Assembly (NCBI GenBank): GCA_035551355.1
Contig: DASZNF010000004.1
Location: 62,001-126,000, forward strand
Direction: 5' to 3'
Length of the DNA stretch: 64,000 bases
DNA from: DATATV01 sp035551355
Lineage (GTDB): Bacteria > Actinomycetota > Actinomycetes > Mycobacteriales > Pseudonocardiaceae
Positions 8,507 to 35,595 of the stretch are shown here, piece by piece (the stretch's first letter is position 1; each line of letters opens with the position of its first letter). The position numbers were made by a program, and so were the translations under genes. The notes beneath the pieces were generated by a model. The model was not told where the DNA came from. It was given only the letters and a program-made list of their open reading frames with translations, and did not search any database.

Positions 8507-8525
8507 CGTTTCATCCAGTGAAACG
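8507..8525. promoter_or_regulatory. Operator candidate in the divergent GMC / ABC importer promoter
   Basis: A perfect 7-bp inverted repeat, CGTTTCA-TCCAG-TGAAACG, sits in the 104-base region between the divergent GMC and permease starts. It is the only strong symmetry there and is placed to control both operons. Confidence 0.55.
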
Positions 8526-8567
8526 TCGGCCTTGCCGATCGCGCTTCCGACTTCGACGCTGCCCGGT

Positions 8568-9638
8568 ATGTCGCAGCCGATGTCCGCCCAGGACACCAGT
8601 TCCGCGCCGCCGCCGGCCGACACCGAGCATAACGGGAATCGGCCCTGGTACCGCCGGTTCGTGCCCGGTGAACTCGGCGTGGTGCTGGTGCTGGTGGTGC
8701 TGGTCGCCATCGTCGGCATCGGCCATCCGGATTTCCTGCGCACCTCGAATCTGCTGTCCGTGGCGCAGAATTCGGCCTATGTCGGGCTGATGGCCTGCGG
8801 CATGGTGTTCCCGTTGGCCATGCGCGAGGTGGACCTGTCCGTAGGCGGTACCTACGCACTGGGCGTGGTGGTCGGCGCGGTGGCGATCCGGGACGGCCTG
8901 AACCCCTGGCTGGCCGTGCCGGTGGTGCTCGCGCTCGGGTTGGTGCTTGGCGCCATCAACGGCGCGATCACCACCTATCTCAAACTGCCCTCGTTCATCG
9001 TCACCCTGGCCAGCGCCATGCTGTATCGCGGGGTAGCGCTGGCGCTGGCCAACGGAAAGCAGATCACCGGGCTGCCGCAGGACAATTCGTTCTTCAACAT
9101 CGTCGGCGCGAACCTCGGCGGCGTGCCCACCTCGGTGTGGGTGCTGCTGCTGGCCACCATCGTGCTGGCCATCGTGTTCACCCGCTCCCGGTTCGGCGCG
9201 CGGGTGCGGGCCATCGGGTCCAATCCGGACGCCGCCGAGTTCAGCGGCCTGCCCATCGCGCGCACCCGGATCCTGGCGCTGGGCCTGTCCGGGTTCATGG
9301 CGGGCGCGGCGGCGGTGCTCAGTCTTGCCTTCTACATCGCGGGCGATCCGACCATCGGCAACGGTTACGAGCTGACCGCGATCGCCTCGGCCATCATCGG
9401 GGGCACCCCGCTGGCCGGCGGCCGCGGCTCGGTGCCCGGCGCGATGATCGGCAATCTCATTCTCACCACGGTGGCGGCCAGCCTGGTCTTCTTCGCGGTG
9501 CCGATCAACTGGACGACCTTCGCCACCGGTGCGGTGATCCTGGTCGCGGTCGCCTTCGACAGCGTGCTGCGCCGCACCCGGGGGCACGGACTGCTGCCCC
9601 GCCGGGTGGTCAGGTTGTTTCGACGGGAGGAACAATGA
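8568..9638 (+). CDS. ABC sugar-type importer, permease subunit (RbsC family)
   Basis: The 356-residue product is a ribose/branched-chain-amino-acid-type permease with about eight to ten hydrophobic segments from residue 30 onward. The family motif MREVDLSVGGTYALG and the glycine-rich IIGGTPLAGGRGSVPG region are present. It forms the membrane channel of a CUT2-type importer with the next two gene products. Two ATGs (8568 and 8580) are possible and neither has a clear ribosome site; the first is used. The stop overlaps the start of the binding-protein gene (ATGA). Confidence 0.85.
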   Translation: MSQPMSAQDTSSAPPPADTEHNGNRPWYRRFVPGELGVVLVLVVLVAIVGIGHPDFLRTSNLLSVAQNSAYVGLMACGMVFPLAMREVDLSVGGTYALGVVVGAVAIRDGLNPWLAVPVVLALGLVLGAINGAITTYLKLPSFIVTLASAMLYRGVALALANGKQITGLPQDNSFFNIVGANLGGVPTSVWVLLLATIVLAIVFTRSRFGARVRAIGSNPDAAEFSGLPIARTRILALGLSGFMAGAAAVLSLAFYIAGDPTIGNGYELTAIASAIIGGTPLAGGRGSVPGAMIGNLILTTVAASLVFFAVPINWTTFATGAVILVAVAFDSVLRRTRGHGLLPRRVVRLFRREEQ

Positions 9639-10681
9639 AGCGCACCAACGCGGCGGCCCTGCTCGCCGCAGCCTGCCTGCTGCTGACCGCGTGCGGCGGT
9701 TCGGCCGGCGGATCGAACACCCCGAACCTGGGCATCGCGGTGGCCAACATCAGCCTGAACTTCGGGCACGAGATGGTGGAGGGCTCGCAGAGCGCGGCAT
9801 CGCACGAGGGCGGGGTGAGCCTCAACGCGGTGGGCCCGGCCAACACCGACGGCCCGGCCGAGGAACAGTTGTTCCAGAACCTCACCACGACCAGCCGCGA
9901 TGGCATCGTGCTGATGAACCTGGACCCGCCGATCTTCACCCGGCCCGAGGCGCAGGCCATCAGCCAGGGCATTCCGGTGGTGGCGCTGGACACCGCGCCG
10001 ACCAATGGCAGCAAGGTCACCAGCTACGTCGGCAACGACAACTACGAACTGGGCGTGATGCTGGCCCAGCAGACCATCAAGCATCTGCCGGCCAACCCGT
10101 CGGGCACCATCGTGCTGGGCGAGCCGAACCCGGGCACCCCGGTGCTGGACAGCCGGGTGCAGGGTCTGAAGGACACCTTCGCCAAACAGACGCCGAACGT
10201 GAAGGTGCTCGGCGCGTACCAGACCTACAGCGACCCCAACCAGAACTACAGCGCCTGGATCTCCCTGGTGCACGCCAATCCGGCCGCGCTGGCCTTCCTT
10301 GGCGTCGGTGACGCGGACAGCTACGACCTGGCCAAGATCAAGGGTGACGAGCACGGCAAGTACCTGGTGGCGGGCACCGACGTGGACCCGCAGACGTTGC
10401 AGGATGTCAAGGCGGGCCTGGATTTCGTCACCATCGATCCGGAGCACTTCCTCAAGGGCTACATCGCCACCGCGCTGCTGATCCGGTCGGTGAAGAACCA
10501 CACCAGCATGCCGCAGGGCTGGCTGGTCATGCCGGGCCTCGTAGTCGATCAGTCCAATGTGGACCAGATCATCGACCGGGAGAAGTCGCCGCAGAACGCG
10601 TACAACTTCTACCAGGCGCAGATCACCAAGATCCTGGGCGACCCCAACGCCTACCTGAAGCCGTTGTCCAGTGCCCGCTGA
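9635..10681 (+). CDS. ABC sugar-type importer, solute-binding lipoprotein
   Basis: The 348-residue protein has a short lipoprotein signal with lipobox LTAC and the lipid-anchored cysteine at residue 20. The mature part has the periplasmic-binding-protein type 1 pattern: IAVANISLNFGHEMVEG near the start, GIVLMNLDPP, GIPVVALDTAP and a late FLGVGDADS block. This is the family of ribose, xylose and autoinducer-2 binding proteins. Ligand identity cannot be read from the sequence. A GGGAGG ribosome site precedes the ATG, and 11 bases of its 3' end overlap the ATPase gene. Confidence 0.85.
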   Translation: MKRTNAAALLAAACLLLTACGGSAGGSNTPNLGIAVANISLNFGHEMVEGSQSAASHEGGVSLNAVGPANTDGPAEEQLFQNLTTTSRDGIVLMNLDPPIFTRPEAQAISQGIPVVALDTAPTNGSKVTSYVGNDNYELGVMLAQQTIKHLPANPSGTIVLGEPNPGTPVLDSRVQGLKDTFAKQTPNVKVLGAYQTYSDPNQNYSAWISLVHANPAALAFLGVGDADSYDLAKIKGDEHGKYLVAGTDVDPQTLQDVKAGLDFVTIDPEHFLKGYIATALLIRSVKNHTSMPQGWLVMPGLVVDQSNVDQIIDREKSPQNAYNFYQAQITKILGDPNAYLKPLSSAR

Positions 10682-12185
10682 GCCGATCGTGCTGGGCGCC
10701 ACCGGAATCGGCAAACGATTCGGCGGGGTGACCGCGCTTTCCGCGGTGGACATCGCGCTGCGGCCGGGCGAGGTGCACGCCATCGTCGGGGAGAACGGCG
10801 CGGGAAAGTCCACGCTGGTCAAGATTCTCTCCGGGGTGCTGCGCCCGGACCGCGGCGCGGTCGAGGTGGACGGCGAGCCGGTGACCTTCGGCTCGCCGCG
10901 GGACGCGGCCGCGCGCGGAGTGGCCATCGTGTCCCAGGAACTGAGCCTGTTCGGTGATCTGACCGTGGCCGAGAACCTGTTCCCGCTACGCGGTCCGCGC
11001 CGGGCCGGGCTCCTGTCGGCCGGCCGGGCCGAGGCGCTGTCCCGGCCCGCGCTGACCGAACTGGGCCTGCCGGTGGCCATGCACGCCCGGGTCGGCGATC
11101 TGGCGTTGGCCGATCAGCAGTTGCTGGAGATCGGCCGGGCGCTGGTGCAGAACCCGCGGGTGCTGATCCTGGACGAGCCGACGTCCGCGCTGCCCCGCGA
11201 GGCGGCCGACCGGCTCAAGGCAGTGCTGCGCCGACTGGTCAAGCGGGGCATCGCGGTGCTCTACATCTCGCACTTCCTGGAGGAGGTGCTGCTGGTCGCC
11301 GACCGGGTGACCGTGCTGCGGGACGGGCAGACCGTGGTGGACGGCGTGGTCGCCGGTTCCGTGCGGTTGGACGACCTGGTGACCGCGATGCTCGGGGAAA
11401 CCGTGGTGGCACAACCGATCCAGCGTCCGGACTCGCTCCCCGACGGCCGGCCGACCGTTGTGTTCGACCGGGTGACCGTGCCGGATCGGTTGCGGGAGGT
11501 CAGTTTCACCGTCGGCGCCGAGCAGATCGTCGGTGTGGCCGGGTTGCAGGGCGCGGGCCACCTGGCCGTGCTGGAGCTGCTCGCGGGCCGGACGCGACCG
11601 GCGTCCGGCTCGGTGCGCATCGGCGGTGCGCCCGGCCCGCACTCGCTACGCGCGGCGGTGCGGGCCGGGATCGCGGTGGTGTCCAGCGACCGCAAACGGT
11701 ACGGGCTGATGCTGGACAAGCCGGTGTGGCAGAACATGAGTTCGGTCAGCTGGCTCGGCCTCGGTCGCGGCGGCGCCTGGCTGCGCAGGCGCGCCTTGCT
11801 GGCCGACGCGACCCGGCACGCGGCGCGGCTGCGCATCCGTTGTGCGCCAAAGGATCTGGTCGGCAACCTCTCCGGCGGCAACCAGCAGAAGGTGGTGTTC
11901 GCCAAGTGGCTGGACGCCAAACCGGACGTGGTGGTGCTCGACGATCCGACCCGGGGCGTGGACGTCGGTGCGCGGGCCGAGATGCATCGGGTGATCGCCG
12001 ACCTGGCCACCGACGGCCGCACCGTGCTGATCGCCTCCACTGATCTGGTGGAACTGGCCGAGCTGTGTGACCGGGTGCTGGTCTTCCAGCGCGGTCGCCT
12101 GGTCGACGACATGCCGCGTAACCGGTTGTCCGAACAGAACCTGAGCCTGGCCATGAACGCCGGTTTCGCCGTTACCCAGAAATGA
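10671..12185 (+). CDS. ABC sugar-type importer, tandem ATPase subunit (RbsA family)
   Basis: The 504-residue protein carries two nucleotide-binding domains. The first has Walker A GENGAGKST (residues 40-48) and Walker B VLILDEPTS, with a degenerate signature LALADQQ. The second has a degenerate P-loop (GLQGAGHLA), as is usual for RbsA/MglA proteins, but a canonical LSGGNQQKV signature and LDDPTRGVD. The GTG start lies inside the 3' end of the binding-protein gene. This completes a three-gene importer divergent from the GMC-decarboxylase operon, so uptake of that pathway's substrate is a reasonable inference. Confidence 0.88.
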   Translation: MPAEPIVLGATGIGKRFGGVTALSAVDIALRPGEVHAIVGENGAGKSTLVKILSGVLRPDRGAVEVDGEPVTFGSPRDAAARGVAIVSQELSLFGDLTVAENLFPLRGPRRAGLLSAGRAEALSRPALTELGLPVAMHARVGDLALADQQLLEIGRALVQNPRVLILDEPTSALPREAADRLKAVLRRLVKRGIAVLYISHFLEEVLLVADRVTVLRDGQTVVDGVVAGSVRLDDLVTAMLGETVVAQPIQRPDSLPDGRPTVVFDRVTVPDRLREVSFTVGAEQIVGVAGLQGAGHLAVLELLAGRTRPASGSVRIGGAPGPHSLRAAVRAGIAVVSSDRKRYGLMLDKPVWQNMSSVSWLGLGRGGAWLRRRALLADATRHAARLRIRCAPKDLVGNLSGGNQQKVVFAKWLDAKPDVVVLDDPTRGVDVGARAEMHRVIADLATDGRTVLIASTDLVELAELCDRVLVFQRGRLVDDMPRNRLSEQNLSLAMNAGFAVTQK

Positions 12186-12219
12186 CGGGCAGGACCCGGC
12201 TCAACTGAGGGCGGGACGC

Positions 12220-12252
12220 CGCGCGGCCGGTGTCGACGCCGCTGGCCGCGCG
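12220..12252. terminator. Strong hairpin between the importer operon and the peptide cluster
   Basis: CGCGCGGCC and GGCCGCGCG form a perfect 9-bp stem with a 15-base loop in the 100-base convergent gap. It probably terminates both the ABC operon and the long NRPS transcript; no T-run is present. Confidence 0.55.
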
Positions 12253-12285
12253 ACGCGATATTTCCTTGGTACCCGGACCTTTCTG

Positions 12286-13017
12286 CTATCGAGCGGCCGG
12301 GACCGGGAGCTGACCGACCAGATCGGCGACCAGTTCCCCCGGATGGTCGCGCAGGTAGAAGTGCGCGCCCGGGAACTGCCGGGTATGGCAGCCCACCGTG
12401 CTGACCTCCGCCCACCTCGCCAGTTCGGCCGCGTCCACCTCCGGATCGTCCATTCCCCCATAGGCCGCCACCGGCACGGCAAGCGGAAGGACCGGCCGGG
12501 CCCGGTAACCGGCGACCAGCCGGTAGTCGGCCCGGATCGGCGGCAGCACCAGCTCTCGCAGGTCCGGTTCGGCCAGCACCTCGGCCGCCGACGGGTCCAG
12601 CCGCAACACGTCCGTCACCAACTCCTCGTCGGTGCCGGGCGGGTCCCGGCGCGGCCGCATCAAATGCGGCGGGCAGCGGCCGGACACCAGCAATGCCACC
12701 GGCGCCGGGCGCAACAGCCGGGCCACCTCGTAGGCCACGGACGCGCCCATGCTGTGCCCGAACAACGCGATCGGCTTGTCGCCCAACGGCTCCAGCGCCG
12801 CCGCGATCGGCCGGGCCAAGGCCTCCAGGGTGTCCGGCGCCGCCTCGTCCAGCCGGTCCTCGCGGCCGGGATAGCACACCGCGGCCAAATCAACCTCCGA
12901 TGGCAACCAGCGCGGCCAGTGCCGGAACGCGCTGGCCGCGCCGCCCGCGTGCGGGCAGCACACCAACCGCACGGCTGCCCGCCGATCCGCTTGATACCAA
13001 CGCAACCAGCGGTCCAT
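12286..13017 (-). CDS. Type II thioesterase of the NRPS cluster
   Basis: This 243-residue alpha/beta hydrolase has the layout of external (type II) thioesterases: CCPHAGGAASAFRHW near the N-terminus, the nucleophile elbow GHSMG with the catalytic serine at about residue 82, and a C-terminal GAHFYL histidine. Such enzymes clear misprimed or stalled acyl groups from carrier proteins. It is the last gene of the cluster, and its ATG overlaps the P450 stop by one base (TGATG). A ring-closing role is less likely because a better cyclase candidate is present at the other end of the operon. Confidence 0.88.
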   Translation of the reverse strand: MDRWLRWYQADRRAAVRLVCCPHAGGAASAFRHWPRWLPSEVDLAAVCYPGREDRLDEAAPDTLEALARPIAAALEPLGDKPIALFGHSMGASVAYEVARLLRPAPVALLVSGRCPPHLMRPRRDPPGTDEELVTDVLRLDPSAAEVLAEPDLRELVLPPIRADYRLVAGYRARPVLPLAVPVAAYGGMDDPEVDAAELARWAEVSTVGCHTRQFPGAHFYLRDHPGELVADLVGQLPVPAAR

Positions 13018-14270
13018 CACGCGCCAGCCGGCCGGGCCAGCAACGGCAGCCTGCGCGCGCCGACGATCAGCCACGGGTTGTGCGGCACGATCGGCCGCAG
13101 CGGATCCACCGCCAGCTCGGCGTACCGCGCGAACAGCCGGTCCAGCACGATCCGCGCGGTCAGCCGGGCCAGGGGAGTGCCGAGGCAGAAGTGGATGCCG
13201 TGTCCGAAGGTCAGGTGCGCGTTCGGCGCGGGCCGGTGGACGTCGAAGACGTCCGGATCGGGGAACCGGCTGGGATCGCGGTTGGCGGCGCCGACCCACA
13301 GCATCACCACCGACTCGGCCGGGATCGGCACCCCGCCGATCTCCACCGCTTCGGTGGTGCGCCTGCCGATCCGCAGGAACGGCGGTCGCACCCGCAGCGT
13401 CTCCTCGATCGCCCCGGCCCGCAGCTCCGGGTCGGCCCGCAGCGCCGCCGCGGTCGCCGGCTGCTCGACCAGCAACGTGAGCAGGCTGGACAGCAGCGCG
13501 GTCACCGTGACGTGCCCGGCCGAGAACAGCGAGCCGAGGAAGCCGAGGATGTCCTCGTCGGCCAGCCGTTCGCCGTCCACCTCGGCCGCGATCAGCCGCC
13601 CGGTCAGGTCGTCGGCGCCGGTGATCCGGCTGCGCCGGATGTGGGCCAGCAGGTATTCGTTCATCTCCCGCACGGTCGGCGCGACCGCCTCCATCGCGGC
13701 TGCGAGCTCGGCCGGCCCGCTGTCCGGGCCGAGCCCGGACACCGCGTCCCCGCCCAGCAGCACCGCGGCCCAACGGCGGAACGTGCCCCGGTCGTCGGGC
13801 GGGATGCCGAGCAGTTCGGTGATCACGATGATCGGCAGCGGATCGGCGAGCGCGTCCACGAAATCGAACCGCCCGGGATCGGGAACCGCGTCCAGCAGCG
13901 CATCGGTGATCCCGGTGATGTGCGGTTCCAGCGCGGCGATGCTGCGCGGGGTGAACGCCTGGCCGGCCAGCGAACGCAGCTGGCGGTGCCTCGGCGGGTC
14001 GATGCCGGTGAAATCCCCTCGGGTGAACAGGTCGATGTCCTCCTGCGCGGGGGCCAGCCCGGAGAAGTCCGAGGAGAACCGCTTCGGGTCGAACAACGCC
14101 CGGGTGATGTCGTCGTAGCCGAACAGTTCCCACGCCTGCTGGGCCTCGTCGAACCGCACCGGGTGCTGCATCCGCGCGGTGTGCCACCAGCGCACCAGCT
14201 CGGTGAACTCGTCGCCGTCTCCCCCACCCAGCCCGGCGGAATCGGCCGGGCTCACCTCGGCCGTGCTCAT
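13017..14270 (-). CDS. Cytochrome P450, peptide tailoring
   Basis: The 417-residue P450 has the haem-ligand loop FGHGIHFCLG with Cys362 and the ExxR motif at E290-R293. The I-helix reads AGHVTVT at 251-257: the acidic residue usual before the threonine (AGxE/DT) is replaced by valine. Its position between mbtH and the thioesterase gene, with 4-base and 1-base overlaps, ties it to the peptide. Likely roles are hydroxylation of a residue on the carrier protein or of the finished peptide, or aryl cross-linking. No ferredoxin or reductase gene is nearby, so redox partners must come from elsewhere. The ATG at 14270 overlaps the MbtH stop. Confidence 0.88.
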   Translation of the reverse strand: MSTAEVSPADSAGLGGGDGDEFTELVRWWHTARMQHPVRFDEAQQAWELFGYDDITRALFDPKRFSSDFSGLAPAQEDIDLFTRGDFTGIDPPRHRQLRSLAGQAFTPRSIAALEPHITGITDALLDAVPDPGRFDFVDALADPLPIIVITELLGIPPDDRGTFRRWAAVLLGGDAVSGLGPDSGPAELAAAMEAVAPTVREMNEYLLAHIRRSRITGADDLTGRLIAAEVDGERLADEDILGFLGSLFSAGHVTVTALLSSLLTLLVEQPATAAALRADPELRAGAIEETLRVRPPFLRIGRRTTEAVEIGGVPIPAESVVMLWVGAANRDPSRFPDPDVFDVHRPAPNAHLTFGHGIHFCLGTPLARLTARIVLDRLFARYAELAVDPLRPIVPHNPWLIVGARRLPLLARPAGA

Positions 14271-14509
14271 CTGTCCACGCCGTTCGAAGCGCCCGTCGAC
14301 GCGGCCTGCCGGGCGTCGGCGTCCATGGCCTCGCGCAGGCTGCGCGGCCGCATGTCGGTCCACACCTCGTCCACGTAGGCCGAGCAGTCGGCCTGGCTGC
14401 CCTGCTTGCCCACCGGAGTCCACCCGGCCGGCACGTCCAACTCGATGGGCCACAACGAGTACTGGTCCTCGTCGTTGCGCAGAACCTGGAAGGTGCCATC
14501 GTCGTCCAT
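14267..14509 (-). CDS. MbtH-like protein
   Basis: The 80-residue protein carries the family hallmarks: FQVLRNDEDQYSLWP near the N-terminus and YVDEVWTDMRPRSL later. MbtH proteins bind adenylation domains and are often required for their solubility and activity. The C-terminal tail beyond about residue 65 is extra. It has an AGAAGGA ribosome site and lies 16 bases after the exporter gene; its stop overlaps the P450 start. It should serve some or all of the ten adenylation domains encoded upstream. Confidence 0.95.
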   Translation of the reverse strand: MDDDGTFQVLRNDEDQYSLWPIELDVPAGWTPVGKQGSQADCSAYVDEVWTDMRPRSLREAMDADARQAASTGASNGVDR

Positions 14510-14525
14510 GTCCTTCTTCTCCCTC

Positions 14526-15778
14526 TCAGTGATTCCCCGAGTCCACTGTGGACCCGGAGTGTTTCGGAAAGTGCCGCAGTGAGCGGCTCGCGGTGGCCAG
14601 CAGTGCGGAGGCCGCGATGCCCGCGGCGCACAACTGCAACGCCCGCCCGCCGGACACCGCGGCCACCGCCGCGCCGCCCAGCACCGGGCCGACCGCGCCG
14701 GCCAGCCCGGAGATCACGCCAAGCACCCCGGTGAGCCGGCCGCGCAGCTCGTCGGGGGTGAGGATCAGCTGTTCGGTGACGATCGCGGTGTTGGCCGCGG
14801 GCGGCAGCAGCGCCATCACCAGGAACAGCAGGCCCATCAGGTAACCGTTGTGGATCAGCACGGCCAGCGGGGTGAGCGCGGCCAGCACCCAGAACACCCC
14901 GATCACCAGCACCGGCGGGGAGAACCGCTTGGTCAGAAGCGGCGCGGCCAGCGAACCGGCCACGCCGCCGACGCCCAGCATCGCGGCCATCACGCCGATC
15001 TCGCCCGCTGGCATGCCGCGCAGCTGCGCCACCACGATGACCACCACGTAGAACGCGCTGAAGAACAGGTTGAGCACCGCCGCGCACAGCGTGGTCGTCC
15101 GGATGTGCGGCTGTCCCCAGACCCACCGCAATCCCTCGGCCATTTCCCGGCCGAGCTGATGAATCGGTTGCGGGGCAACGGTTCGAGCCGGAATCCGCAC
15201 GAAAGCCAGTCCGATGCAGGCCAGGCCGTGCGTGATGAGGTCGGCGGCGAACGGCACGAATCGCCCGAGGGCGAACAGGAATCCGCCGGACGCGGTGCCG
15301 CCCAGGTTGCCAAGGTAGGCGCGGGCGGCGTTCATGGCCACCGCGCCGGGCAACTGGTCGGTGGGCACGATCGCGGGCAGGCAGGCGTTCTCCGCAGGCC
15401 GGAACAACGCCTCGCTGCCGCCCATGATCGCGGCCACCACGGCCAGTTGCGCCACTGTGGCCACGTTCCACCACAGGGTGAGCACCAGGCTGCCCGCGGC
15501 CACCGCCTGGATCGCCTCGCAGTACAGCATGATCTTCTTGCGGTTCCACCGATCCACCAGCGCGCCGCCGGGCACGCCGACGATCAACCCGGCCGCGGCG
15601 GCCACGCCCAGCACCACGCCGGAATCGGCGGGGGAGTGCGTGAGTACCAAGGTGACCAGCGGGAAGGCGATGGTGCTTGCGTTCATGCCGAACAGCGACA
15701 GCGCCTGGCTGCTCCACAGCAGCTGGTAGTTGCGGTTGCGCAGCAGCGGCGCGGCCGGCCGGGTCGACTCGTGCACGG

Positions 15779-15782
<4 letters not shown>
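14526..15782 (-). CDS. MFS exporter of the peptide cluster (EntS-like)
   Basis: The 418-residue protein has about twelve hydrophobic segments starting at residue 17 (NRNYQLLWSSQALSLFG) and the MFS loop motif GGALVDRWNRKK between helices 2 and 3. It resembles the MFS_3 group that includes the enterobactin exporter EntS and exporters found in many actinobacterial peptide clusters. It would export the product and may give self-protection. Its ATG overlaps the NRPS B stop (ATGA), so its expression is coupled to the synthetase. Confidence 0.85.
14541..14553. repeat. Dispersed palindrome TCCACWGTGGA, copy 2
   Basis: GTCCACTGTGGAC lies at the very 3' end of the MFS gene, coding S-T-V-D a few codons before the stop. 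Confidence 0.6.
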
Positions 15783-35584
<19,802 letters not shown>

Positions 35585-35595
35585 GATGTCCTTCC

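Noticed and set aside
8456..8743. A 95-codon open frame on the minus strand upstream of the GMC gene
   Set aside because: It overlaps the permease start region antisense, has a Ser/Thr low-complexity N-terminus and no homology I recognise. The divergent promoter with its palindrome explains the region better.
12286..13017. Type II thioesterase as the ring-closing enzyme
   Set aside because: Its GHSMG hydrolase layout fits proofreading thioesterases, and a PBP-type protein better suited to D-terminal substrates is present in the same operon.
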